Shown here one piece after another: positions 1 through 9,307 of a stretch of 64,000 nt of DNA (position 1 is its first letter; the number at the start of each line of letters is the position of its first letter). This DNA is from Sulfurospirillum sp. GTDB lineage: Bacteria > Campylobacterota > Campylobacteria > Campylobacterales > Sulfurospirillaceae. The notes under the pieces are model-generated. The model was not told the origin of the DNA. It did no database searches and saw nothing but the letters and a program-made list of their open reading frames with translations. The position numbers were made by a program, and so were the translations under genes. The DNA lies in NCBI GenBank assembly GCA_016744795.1, contig JADGDR010000004.1, forward strand, positions 124,001-188,000, in the 5' to 3' direction.

Positions 1-2
1 TA

Positions 3-551
3 TTGGAAGCTGCTTTAGCTAATCCAACTCCTTTAGTTATAGGAACTACAGGATTGAGTGAGCATCAACTTAACCTTTTAAAAGAGGCAAGCAGTAAAAT
101 GCCAATTTTATACTCTACAAATATGTCACTAGGTGTGGCTGTTATGAATAGACTAGTTGAACTTGCTTCAAAGAGCCTTAGAGATTTTGATATAGAGATA
201 GTTGAACAGCATCATAGATATAAAAAAGATGCACCAAGTGGAACGGCTATAACTTTAGGAGAACATGCGGCAAAAGGAAGAGGCTTAATTCTTGATGATG
301 TAAGAGTTAGTGGAAGAAATGGACTTATTGGAGAAAGAAGCAAAGAAGAGATTGCTATTATGGCTCTTCGTGGAGGAGATATAGTAGGTCGTCATACTGT
401 TGGTTTTTATAATGATGGTGAGTTTATAGAGTTAAATCATACAGCAACAAGTAGAGATACTTTTGCAAAAGGTGCTCTAAGAGCTACAAAATGGATAGTC
501 AATCAACCAAATGGTTTATACCATATAAGTGATTGTTTAGGACTAAATTAA
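3..551 (+). CDS. dapB: 4-hydroxy-tetrahydrodipicolinate reductase, 5'-truncated by window edge
   Basis: ORF protein with [16 protein letters not shown] and C-terminal [28 protein letters not shown], typical of DapB. Confidence 0.93.
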   Translation: MEAALANPTPLVIGTTGLSEHQLNLLKEASSKMPILYSTNMSLGVAVMNRLVELASKSLRDFDIEIVEQHHRYKKDAPSGTAITLGEHAAKGRGLILDDVRVSGRNGLIGERSKEEIAIMALRGGDIVGRHTVGFYNDGEFIELNHTATSRDTFAKGALRATKWIVNQPNGLYHISDCLGLN

Positions 552-1888
552 TGTGTGCAATAGTTGGAGTTTTTGGTGATAGTGATGCTTCACGTGTAGC
601 ATATTATGCTCTATTTGCTATGCAGCATCGTGGACAAGAAGCGACAGGAATTAGTACTAGTGATGGTAAGCATATAACAACTATCAAAAAAAGAGGTTTA
701 GTAACTGATGTTTTTGATAAACAAGCTCTTGATAAGCTAAAGGGTCATATGGCAGTCGGTCATAATAGATATTCAACAGCAGGAAAAGAGTCAACTTGGG
801 ATACACAACCAGTATATGCTGCTTATCAATTAGGTGAAATTTCAGTAGTCCACAATGGAAATTTAATAAATAAAAATGAAGTAAGAAGTACACTTATAGA
901 ACAAGGTTCTATTTTTCAATCTTCTATGGATACAGAAAATATAGTCCATCTAATAGCAAGAAGTAAAAAAGAAAGACTAAAAGATAGAATTATTGAAGCG
1001 TTAGGTGTTATAAAAGGTGCTTATTGTCTTTGTATACAAAGTCGCTCTAAAATGTTTGCTATAAGAGACAGATATGGAGTGCGTCCTTTTAGTTTAGGTC
1101 GTCTTAAAGATGGTGGATATATAGTTTCGAGTGAAACTTGTGCTTTTGATTTGGTTGGAGCTACGTTTGTTAGAGATATTAGACCTGGAGAGATGATAAT
1201 CTTTGAAAAAGGTTGTGATTCTTATAAATCTATTCAACTTTTTGAGCCAGATCCACATATTTGTGCGTTTGAATATATTTATTTTGCAAGACCTGATAGT
1301 GATATTGAAGGTAAAAATGTATATGCTGTTAGAAAAGAGATGGGAAGAGCATTAGCAAGAGAACAAAAAGTAGATGCTGATTTGGTTATACCTGTCCCTG
1401 ATAGTGGTGTAAGTGCAGCACTTGGTTATTCTGAAGAGAGTGGAGTTCCATTTGATATGGGAATAGTAAGAAATCATTATGTAGGTAGAACTTTTATAGA
1501 ACCAACTCAAGAGAGACGTGATATGAAAGTTAAACTAAAACTCTCACCAATTGGTTCACTTCTAAAAGGCAAAAAAATAGTTGTTATTGATGATAGTATC
1601 GTAAGAGGGACAACAGCAAAAAGAATCATAAAAATTTTAAAAGAGGCAGGAGCAAGTGAAGTGCATATGCGTATAGCTTCACCAACCATAGAACATCCTT
1701 GTAGATATGGTATAGATACACCAAGTTATAAAGAGCTTATAAGTGCAAATTATTCTATTGAAGAGATTAAAAATTATATTGAGGCTGACTCATTGGACTT
1801 TTTGAGTATAGATGCTCTTAAAAAGAGTCTAGGGGATGATACAAACTATTCATTAGTTAGTTTTGATGGAAATTATTTTATAAAATAG
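551..1888 (+). CDS. purF: Amidophosphoribosyltransferase
   Basis: Start corrected to ATG 551 so the catalytic Cys follows Met (MCAIVGVFG); QHRGQEATGI, VIDDSIVRGTT PRTase motif. Confidence 0.95.
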   Translation: MCAIVGVFGDSDASRVAYYALFAMQHRGQEATGISTSDGKHITTIKKRGLVTDVFDKQALDKLKGHMAVGHNRYSTAGKESTWDTQPVYAAYQLGEISVVHNGNLINKNEVRSTLIEQGSIFQSSMDTENIVHLIARSKKERLKDRIIEALGVIKGAYCLCIQSRSKMFAIRDRYGVRPFSLGRLKDGGYIVSSETCAFDLVGATFVRDIRPGEMIIFEKGCDSYKSIQLFEPDPHICAFEYIYFARPDSDIEGKNVYAVRKEMGRALAREQKVDADLVIPVPDSGVSAALGYSEESGVPFDMGIVRNHYVGRTFIEPTQERRDMKVKLKLSPIGSLLKGKKIVVIDDSIVRGTTAKRIIKILKEAGASEVHMRIASPTIEHPCRYGIDTPSYKELISANYSIEEIKNYIEADSLDFLSIDALKKSLGDDTNYSLVSFDGNYFIK

Positions 1889-1891
1889 CAT

Positions 1892-2848
1892 ATGCAAGAG
1901 ATTCTAACAGCGGGAAGGTACTTTCGTAAAAAATTTGATTGTAATATATATAAAACTCCTATCTCTGTACTTGGATTTACCTGTCCAAATATAGATGGAA
2001 GTAAAGCTCATGGTGGCTGTGTGTTTTGTGAAAATGAATCATTCAGTCCCAATTTGGGTATACAAAAACCAAAAATTGTTTCATTAAATCCAAATTCCAA
2101 GCATAATCCATTTCTCTCTTCACAATTAGTGCAACTTGAATCTCAATTTAATCAAACTAAAATAAAATTGAAAAAAAAGTTTAATGCCAAAAAGTTTTTG
2201 GTATATTTTCAATCTTTTACAAATACATATGCCCCATTTGATACTCTTAAAACTCTTTATGATAGAGCTTTTGAACTTGATGATGTTATAGGCATAAGTA
2301 TTGGAACAAGAGCTGATAGCATAAGTGAAGAAGTTTTAGAGTATCTTCAAGAGAAGTCAAAAACCAAAGAAGTGTGGATAGAGTATGGAATACAATCAGT
2401 CTATAATGAAACACTTAAAAGAATCAATCGTGCAGAGACCATAGAGGACGTAGAGGAGCAGATAAAGATAACTAGAGGTTATGGACTCAAAGTATGTGCT
2501 CATCTCATATTTGGTCTTCCTGGAGAGAATCAAAAAATGATGTTGAAAAGTGCAAGAAAAGCGGTAGAACTTGGAGTTGAGTCTATCAAAATCCATCCTT
2601 TATATGTTGTAAAAAAAACAGCTCTTGCAAATGATTTTAGAAGAGGAAAGTTCACTCCTATAAGTGAAGAAGAGTATATAGATACTCTTATAAAAACAAT
2701 TAAAATAGTACCTAATGAAATGTTAATTCAAAGAGTTACAGCTGGTATTAGTGATGATAGTCTAATTTCACCAGTTTGGTGTAAAGATAAACATAAACAG
2801 ATGTACAACATTAAAAAAGCACTAGAGAAAAATGGATATATTTATTAG
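1892..2848 (+). CDS. TIGR01212-type radical SAM protein (YhcC-like)
   Basis: N-terminal CPNIDGSKAHGGCVFC cluster, FQSFTNTYAP, GTRADS, HLIFGLPGE motifs. Confidence 0.8.
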   Translation: MQEILTAGRYFRKKFDCNIYKTPISVLGFTCPNIDGSKAHGGCVFCENESFSPNLGIQKPKIVSLNPNSKHNPFLSSQLVQLESQFNQTKIKLKKKFNAKKFLVYFQSFTNTYAPFDTLKTLYDRAFELDDVIGISIGTRADSISEEVLEYLQEKSKTKEVWIEYGIQSVYNETLKRINRAETIEDVEEQIKITRGYGLKVCAHLIFGLPGENQKMMLKSARKAVELGVESIKIHPLYVVKKTALANDFRRGKFTPISEEEYIDTLIKTIKIVPNEMLIQRVTAGISDDSLISPVWCKDKHKQMYNIKKALEKNGYIY

Positions 2849-3384
2849 CGACAATATAGTTTATAGTTCATAAATGGTTTTTGAAAATAAGGAGGGTATT
2901 TCATAGAGACTGAGAAGTTTCTAAGTTCTCCTTGTCTAAAGTTTTTTGCTATAATAAATTCATTGAGTACTGTAGATGGTCTACTGTTTTTCTTTTTTGA
3001 AGTAAAAAAGTCAAATCCTGATGGGGAAAATATTTGAGAACCACTTACATCTCCACCACTCATAGCATTGTTTACAAGTTTGACTTCTAATACACATTTA
3101 CCTATATCAAAATTTCCTATGTTTCTTATTTTTCCTGAAAGTGTAAGTGACTCTGTCATGAGTATACGTTTTTGTGTCATGCTTTCAAGTTTTGCTATTT
3201 TTGTATATTTGTCTAAAACAAACATAGAAAAAATTGCTAGCATAGTTATAACTAAAAAGTTTGAAAATAGCATTGAAATTAGTATTTTTTTGTTCGTCTG
3301 TTTTAATGCAACAAGGCTAAGTAAAACAAATAGAACAAGTAAAATAAAAAGAGCAATCCAATGCAAAATAGTAAAGTAAGTCAC
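2845..3384 (-). CDS. DUF2393-like membrane protein
   Basis: ORF with two N-terminal TM segments and a C-terminal domain; paralog-like neighbour upstream. Confidence 0.5.
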   Translation of the reverse strand: MTYFTILHWIALFILLVLFVLLSLVALKQTNKKILISMLFSNFLVITMLAIFSMFVLDKYTKIAKLESMTQKRILMTESLTLSGKIRNIGNFDIGKCVLEVKLVNNAMSGGDVSGSQIFSPSGFDFFTSKKKNSRPSTVLNEFIIAKNFRQGELRNFSVSMKYPPYFQKPFMNYKLYCR

Positions 3385-3393
3385 TTAAGTCCT

Positions 3394-3930
3394 TTAATAA
3401 CACTCAGAATTTATAGATATATTAACATCTTTAGCATAGCTATATTTGTCAAAAACCACTCTGAATTCTTCAGTTGAATTTACATCTATAATCTTATCAA
3501 TAGATATCGTCTGTTTTCGTAAAGGCTTTAGTTGATTTATAAAGTATTTGATAGAATTTGGACTACTTTTTAATACCGAAATATTTACCTTACATGTAGA
3601 AAAACTATTTTTAGACATATTTGTTACAGAACCAGCGACTATTAGTGAATTTGAAAAGTTTAATTTTTTGACTAGTATAGTACTGTTTTTTAAAGGTCTT
3701 AAGTATTGATCAAGATAGTGTTTTAAGACGAAAGGACCAATAAATAGTAGTCCAAGGGCAATAATAAGAATTAAAATTGAAAAAGTAGGGCTCTTTTTTG
3801 CTACCATTATTGCAAGTAAAATAGTAACAAAAAAGATAAGAATTAGCCATGCATAAGCAATATAATCATACATACTAAAGTGGTGCACATAGTTTAGAAG
3901 TGAAGCTTTAAATGCATCTAACTTTGCCAC
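3394..3930 (-). CDS. DUF2393-like membrane protein (second copy)
   Basis: Same architecture as adjacent ORF (two TM segments, then NxGxVxN-type domain). Confidence 0.5.
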   Translation of the reverse strand: MAKLDAFKASLLNYVHHFSMYDYIAYAWLILIFFVTILLAIMVAKKSPTFSILILIIALGLLFIGPFVLKHYLDQYLRPLKNSTILVKKLNFSNSLIVAGSVTNMSKNSFSTCKVNISVLKSSPNSIKYFINQLKPLRKQTISIDKIIDVNSTEEFRVVFDKYSYAKDVNISINSECY

Positions 3931-3939
3931 TAATACTCC

Positions 3940-4611
3940 TTATTTTTCCCTTGAATTTTTTTCTTGAATTCCACTAAGTCCAAATCTACGTTCAAGTTCT
4001 TGTTTGATTAAATCTGGATTTATATTTTTACTTGCTAATGCTACAAGTGTATGAAAAGCTAAATCAGCCGCTTCATAGATAATCTCTTTTTCATCATTAT
4101 CTTTTACTGCAAAACAGAACTCTCCAGCTTCTTCAACAACTTTTTTAAGTATGCTATTTTCACCTTTTTCAAATAGTGAAGCAACATACGATTCTTTTGA
4201 ATTTGCCAGTTTTCTCTCTTGAATAGTATGATAGAGTTTATCACTTGTAGAGTAAGAGTCTATTTGGGCTATAACTTCACTTGGTTTTTCATCAATATCA
4301 ACTCTATTGAAAAAACAAGATTCACGTCCTGTGTGACAAGCACAACCACCATCTTGAATAACTTTAAGTAAAATAGTATCTAAATCACAATCAAGATAAA
4401 TTTCTTTAACATGTTGCAAGTTTCCACTGCTTTCACCTTTTTTCCACATCTTTTTTCTACTTCTTGAGTAAAAGTGTGCTAATTTTGTTGAAAGTGTAAG
4501 CTCAACAGCTTCTTTGTTCATGTAGGCAAGCATAAGAACTTTACCAGAATCTAATTCCTGCACAATGGCAGGAATTAAATCTGATTTACTCCAATCTATA
4601 TTATCTATCAT
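3940..4611 (-). CDS. hisIE: Bifunctional phosphoribosyl-AMP cyclohydrolase / phosphoribosyl-ATP pyrophosphatase
   Basis: [48 protein letters not shown]-terminal [12 protein letters not shown]. Confidence 0.95.
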   Translation of the reverse strand: MIDNIDWSKSDLIPAIVQELDSGKVLMLAYMNKEAVELTLSTKLAHFYSRSRKKMWKKGESSGNLQHVKEIYLDCDLDTILLKVIQDGGCACHTGRESCFFNRVDIDEKPSEVIAQIDSYSTSDKLYHTIQERKLANSKESYVASLFEKGENSILKKVVEEAGEFCFAVKDNDEKEIIYEAADLAFHTLVALASKNINPDLIKQELERRFGLSGIQEKNSREK

Positions 4612-5702
4612 CTAGTTATTGCTGTTGTCTTTTGAGTGTTTTTAGTATCTACCCAGATGTTTGGAACAGCTCCACCAGGTGTTAAGAATATCTTAGCATC
4701 TTTGTTTACTTTAAGTGCATCATTAAATTTACCTTGAATTTCTATCTGTTTTAGTTCTAGAAGTTCTTTTGTGATACTTTTTGCAATTTCAATGTTGGCA
4801 TAAGATGTTGCATCTGCTTCAATTTTTACTGCTTTTGCTATACCTTTTGCATTAATCTCTTTTGCTTTTGCAACACCCTCAGCAACGGCTGCAGCTTTAA
4901 ATGCCTCTTGTTTAGCACGTTCTACTTCATATTTTGTTCTTTCAGCTTCTTGTTTTGCTACTTGAACTTTTTCTATTTGGTCTTTAATTTTTTGAGGAAG
5001 AATAATTTCTCTCATTTGAACTGTTAAAAGTTTTACAGGCTGACCTGGTTGTGATTCTATATCTTTTCTAATGTTGTCTTCAATTTTAACAGCTATTTCG
5101 TTTCTTAGTTGAGGAAGTTTTTCAGCTGTATATTTACCTACAACACTTCTTACAACGTCTCTTACCACTGGACTTATAATCTTATCTTCCCATGCTGGTC
5201 CCCAAGTTGCAATTGTTTGAGGAGCTGAAGCAGCTTGAAGTTTGTATTGAACTGTTAAGTCAAATGAAACAGGAAGACCACGGTTGTCAAGAACTGAAAT
5301 TGCATTGTTTGATTGTATTCCTGAACCTCTTTGGTTAAAAGAAGATACATCTTCATTTGATGTGAAGTTCATAATTCTTACTCTAGTGTCAACTGTAAGT
5401 ACTTTTTGTACAAATGGTATAAAAAAATGAAAACCAGGTTCCATTGGAATTGGTTCATATTTACCAGCAGTTGCTTTAATTCCCACTTCACCAGAGTTGA
5501 TAACAACAAAAGGTTTAGCTATAACTAAAAGTACAATAATACCTATAATTGCATAGAGTATTCCAGCTTTTTTTCCCAAGTTTTTAAAAAACTCAGGTGG
5601 TTCTATATTTAAATTTGGGGGACGTCTGTTCCCTCCATCTCCACCACTATTACCACTACCACCATTCTTCTTTTTGAAATAATCATTCAAATCTGCAGGC
5701 AT
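4608..5702 (-). CDS. Prohibitin/SPFH-domain membrane protein
   Basis: Single TM, SPFH domain ([31 protein letters not shown]), coiled coil [19 protein letters not shown]; Gly-rich N-terminus. Confidence 0.85.
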   Translation of the reverse strand: MPADLNDYFKKKNGGSGNSGGDGGNRRPPNLNIEPPEFFKNLGKKAGILYAIIGIIVLLVIAKPFVVINSGEVGIKATAGKYEPIPMEPGFHFFIPFVQKVLTVDTRVRIMNFTSNEDVSSFNQRGSGIQSNNAISVLDNRGLPVSFDLTVQYKLQAASAPQTIATWGPAWEDKIISPVVRDVVRSVVGKYTAEKLPQLRNEIAVKIEDNIRKDIESQPGQPVKLLTVQMREIILPQKIKDQIEKVQVAKQEAERTKYEVERAKQEAFKAAAVAEGVAKAKEINAKGIAKAVKIEADATSYANIEIAKSITKELLELKQIEIQGKFNDALKVNKDAKIFLTPGGAVPNIWVDTKNTQKTTAITR

Positions 5703-5738
5703 AATTTTCCTTATTATATTTAATTTTTTGTTATTATA

Positions 5739-6653
5739 CTAAATAAAAGTTAACAGATGTTTATATTTTGGATTTCGTCCGTAAACTACATCAAAATAGG
5801 CACTTTGTAGATAAGACGTTATCTCTCCACGTTTTCCATTTCCAATAACATAATTGTCAACATCTCTAATAGGAGTAACTTCTGCAGCAGTTCCTGTAAA
5901 AAAGGCTTCATCTGCTATATAAACTTCATCTCTTGTTACTCTTCTTCTCTGTATTGGTATTCCCGCCTCTTTTGCAAGTTCAAGAACCATACCTTGAGTT
6001 ATACTTTCTAATGAAGTATCGTTTGGAGGTGATATTAAAACACCATCTCGAACAATAAAAAAGCACTCACCACTTCCCTCCGCTATAAACCCTTCATTAT
6101 CTAATAAAAGAGCCTCTTCATAACCAGCTTCAACAGCTTCATATTTTGCCATTTGTGAATTTAAGTAGTTTGCTACTGCTTTTGCTTTTCCCATGGTTGA
6201 GTTTACAGGATTTCTTGTAAAAGATGATATTTTTACTCTAATGCCTTTTTCAAGTCCTTCTTCGCCCAAATAACTTCCCCATTCCCAAGCAGCAATTGAT
6301 GTTTGAATTGGAGCTGCTGTATGATGAAGTCCCATAATTCCGTATCCAAGATATATAATAGGTCTTAAATATACATTTGATTTAAAGTCATTTACACGAA
6401 GTATTTCAAGTTGAGCGGCTTCAAGTTCTTTAATAGAGTATTTTGGTGTTATTCTTGTTATTTTTGCAGAGTTTAAAAGTCTTTTAGTATGTTCTTTAAG
6501 TTTGAAAATAGCCAAACCCTCGTCTGTCATATATGCTCTAGTTCCTTCAAAAACACCATTGCCATAGTGTAGTGTGTGTGTTAAAATATGAATGTTTGCC
6601 TTATCCCATTCAACAAGTTTTCCATCCATCCAAATATATTTAGCTTTTTCCAT
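5739..6653 (-). CDS. ilvE: Branched-chain amino acid aminotransferase
   Basis: IWMDGKLVEWDKANIHILTHTLHYGNGVFEGTRAY; class IV aminotransferase motifs. Confidence 0.95.
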   Translation of the reverse strand: MEKAKYIWMDGKLVEWDKANIHILTHTLHYGNGVFEGTRAYMTDEGLAIFKLKEHTKRLLNSAKITRITPKYSIKELEAAQLEILRVNDFKSNVYLRPIIYLGYGIMGLHHTAAPIQTSIAAWEWGSYLGEEGLEKGIRVKISSFTRNPVNSTMGKAKAVANYLNSQMAKYEAVEAGYEEALLLDNEGFIAEGSGECFFIVRDGVLISPPNDTSLESITQGMVLELAKEAGIPIQRRRVTRDEVYIADEAFFTGTAAEVTPIRDVDNYVIGNGKRGEITSYLQSAYFDVVYGRNPKYKHLLTFI

Positions 6654-6716
6654 TATATTGTCCTAATTTATAAATAGTTATAATGATATCTAAATTTTGT
6701 TTAAATGGAGTTTCTA

Positions 6717-8135
6717 ATGAAAGCAGATATATTTTTTGGCTCTACATGTAAAGAGGTAAAGAAGTACCGTGAGGTGTTAAGTCCTTATGATGGAAGAGTA
6801 GCTTCACAAGTGGCAGTTTGTACACAAAATGATGCTTTAAAAGTTTTAGATATTGCAAAAAAAAGTGCAGAGTCGGCTAAAAAAGCTTCTTTACATGTAA
6901 GGGTAAATTGGCTTTTAGATGTGGCACAAAAACTTGAATTAAATAAAGAAGATATGGCACAAACACTCACTGATGAAGTTGGCAAACCTATTAAGTTTTC
7001 ACGAGTAGAAGTAAGTAGATGTATTGAGACCATAAAACTCTCAGCAAATGCAATGATGAATCTTCATGGTGAGACTTTTGATACAACTGCTATGCCAAGT
7101 GGCAAAGAGACCTTAGCTTTTTATAGACGTGAAGCGGTTGGTGTTGTTTTGGCTATTACTCCTTTTAATTTTCCACTTAATCTTGTAGCTCATAAGATAG
7201 CTCCCGCGCTTGTGGCTGGAAATGCAGTTGTCTTAAAACCGACTAGTTCTGCTCCACTTACAGCGTTTAAATTTGCAAAACTTTTTATACAAAGTGAGTT
7301 TGCATCTAAAGATGCCTTAAGTGTAGTATATAGCGGCGAGGGAGTTAACGATGCACTTGTTCAAAGTCCAATTCCAAGAGTCATAAGTTTTACAGGAAGT
7401 GTACCTGTTGGTCGTGAAATAACAAGTAAGGCTGGCATCAAAAAAATAGCCTTAGAACTTGGTGGAAATGCAGCAACGTATATAGACAAGAGTGCAGATG
7501 TGGCAATTGCAGCTTCTAAGTGTGCATTAGGAGCTTTCATAAACTCAGGTCAAGTTTGTATTTCTCTTCAAAGAATATATGTCAATGAAAGTGTTTATGA
7601 AGAGTTTGCTTCGTGTTTAGCTAAAGAGACGAAAACTTTACATGTAGGAAACCCTTATGATGAAAAAACTTTTATAGGTCCTATGATAAATCAAAAAGCA
7701 GTAGACCAAGCAAAGAGTTGGATACAAAATGCACAAGATGAAGGTGCAACTTTGTTTTATGGTTCTACATGTAAAGACCTAATGTTTGCTCCAACTATTA
7801 TGACCGATGTTACTGAGGATATGAACATAGTTTGTGAAGAGGTTTTTGCTCCCATTGTCTCACTAATAAAAGTTAAAGATTTTGATGAAGCCAAGAACAA
7901 AATGAATAACTCACCTTATGGACTTCAATACTCAATTTTTTCAGACAATATGTCTATATGTAAACGTGCAATTGATGAGTTAAATGCAGGTGGGATAGTC
8001 ATAAATGACATACCAACCCTGCGTTTTGACATACAACCTTATGGGGGTTTTAAAGAGAGTGGCATAGGTAAAGAAGGACCAAAATATGCTCTTGAAGAAG
8101 AGTATACTCAGATAAAATCAGTAGTTATTTGCTAA
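6717..8135 (+). CDS. Aldehyde dehydrogenase family protein
   Basis: ALELGGNAA, NSGQVCISLQR catalytic Cys, EEVFAP; start chosen at MKADIFF after GGAG; ORF also open from 6705. Confidence 0.9.
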   Translation: MKADIFFGSTCKEVKKYREVLSPYDGRVASQVAVCTQNDALKVLDIAKKSAESAKKASLHVRVNWLLDVAQKLELNKEDMAQTLTDEVGKPIKFSRVEVSRCIETIKLSANAMMNLHGETFDTTAMPSGKETLAFYRREAVGVVLAITPFNFPLNLVAHKIAPALVAGNAVVLKPTSSAPLTAFKFAKLFIQSEFASKDALSVVYSGEGVNDALVQSPIPRVISFTGSVPVGREITSKAGIKKIALELGGNAATYIDKSADVAIAASKCALGAFINSGQVCISLQRIYVNESVYEEFASCLAKETKTLHVGNPYDEKTFIGPMINQKAVDQAKSWIQNAQDEGATLFYGSTCKDLMFAPTIMTDVTEDMNIVCEEVFAPIVSLIKVKDFDEAKNKMNNSPYGLQYSIFSDNMSICKRAIDELNAGGIVINDIPTLRFDIQPYGGFKESGIGKEGPKYALEEEYTQIKSVVIC

Positions 8136-8253
8136 GGATTTTTTTCATTGCCTCATTTATTTTATTAATATCTTTGATAAATGGGGATTTTTTTGAGATG
8201 CCTATGTATTGAAAATTATCAAATAAAGGCATATAATCAATTTTTTTAACCTT
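8125..8253 (-). pseudogene. Possible 3' remnant of a periplasmic solute-binding-protein gene
   Basis: My translation of the minus strand directly after the thioredoxin stop, same frame: KVKKIDYMPLFDNFQYIGISKKSPFIKDINKINEAMKKILSK*; resembles the C-terminus of SBP_bac_3-type proteins; no start or 5' part present. Confidence 0.45.
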
Positions 8254-8676
8254 TTATATAAAGCTTTTTACAAAATTTTCAAACGAATCCCTATCCATAG
8301 CTCCTGAAACTCTCTCAAGCTCTTTAGTCTCTTTAAATACTACTAGTGTAGGTATACTTCTAATCTTGAAACGTGAAGCTAAAAATTGTTCTTGTTCAGT
8401 CTGTATTTTTACAAATAGTGCTTTTAGAGGAAACTCTTTTGATATTTCAGTGAATACTGGTGCAAATGATTTACAAGGACCACACCAAGGTGCCCAGAAG
8501 TCTACTATAACTGGTATATCAGAATTATTTATTATTTTATCTATTTCATTTGATGTTGCATTGATAATACTATTTTTTAATAGCGAGTTTTTACAACTTC
8601 CACAGTTTGCTTTTTTATACTCATCTTTTTTTGGGACATTGTTTATTGCTAAACAATTTGGACAAATAATTTTCAT
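8254..8676 (-). CDS. trxC: Thioredoxin with N-terminal Cys pairs (TrxC-like)
   Basis: [24 protein letters not shown] then [16 protein letters not shown]. Confidence 0.85.
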   Translation of the reverse strand: MKIICPNCLAINNVPKKDEYKKANCGSCKNSLLKNSIINATSNEIDKIINNSDIPVIVDFWAPWCGPCKSFAPVFTEISKEFPLKALFVKIQTEQEQFLASRFKIRSIPTLVVFKETKELERVSGAMDRDSFENFVKSFI

Positions 8677-8831
8677 ATAACTTCTCCTAGAAAGTTATTA
8701 TATAAAAAATTCCTTAAATAGACAATTGTTTTGTTATTTATAAATTATATACTTTAAAAAATAAAATGCTTAATATATAAGTATTGCGATATACTTTTTT
8801 GCTACAATATCAAAAAAATTAAAGGATTACA

Positions 8832-9299
8832 ATGTTAAAAGTAGGTGATAAAGCTCCAGATATAACTTTACCAAATCAAGATGAGGTTGAAATAAGTCTT
8901 AGAGACTTAGAGGGTAAATGGGTAGTTTTATATTTTTATCCAAAAGACAATACGCCAGGATGCACAACACAAGCGTGTGAGTTTACGCAAGCACTTCCTA
9001 ATTTTGATGGATTAAATGCAGTCATAATTGGAATTAGCCCAGATAGTCCTAAAAAACACTCGAACTTTATAGCTAAAAAAGATTTACTCATAACTCTTTT
9101 ATCTGATGAAGAGAAAGAAGTATGTGAGAAGTATGGTGTTTGGCAACTAAAAAAGAACTTTGGAAACGAGTATATGGGTGTAGTTCGCTCAACTTTTCTT
9201 ATCTCTCCAGAGGGCAAAATTGAAGCAATTTGGGAAAAAGTTAGAGTTAAAGGTCATGTTGAAACGGTAAAACTTAAACTTGAAGAGATTGCTAAATAG
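8832..9299 (+). CDS. bcp: Thioredoxin-dependent thiol peroxidase (BCP-type peroxiredoxin)
   Basis: LYFYPKDNTPGCTTQACEF. Confidence 0.92.
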   Translation: MLKVGDKAPDITLPNQDEVEISLRDLEGKWVVLYFYPKDNTPGCTTQACEFTQALPNFDGLNAVIIGISPDSPKKHSNFIAKKDLLITLLSDEEKEVCEKYGVWQLKKNFGNEYMGVVRSTFLISPEGKIEAIWEKVRVKGHVETVKLKLEEIAK

Positions 9300-9307
9300 C
9301 AATCTCT
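9284..9307. terminator. Hairpin overlapping stop codons of convergent bcp and DUF748 genes
   Basis: AGAGATTGCTA-AA-TAGCAATCTCT, 11-bp perfect stem. Confidence 0.6.
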
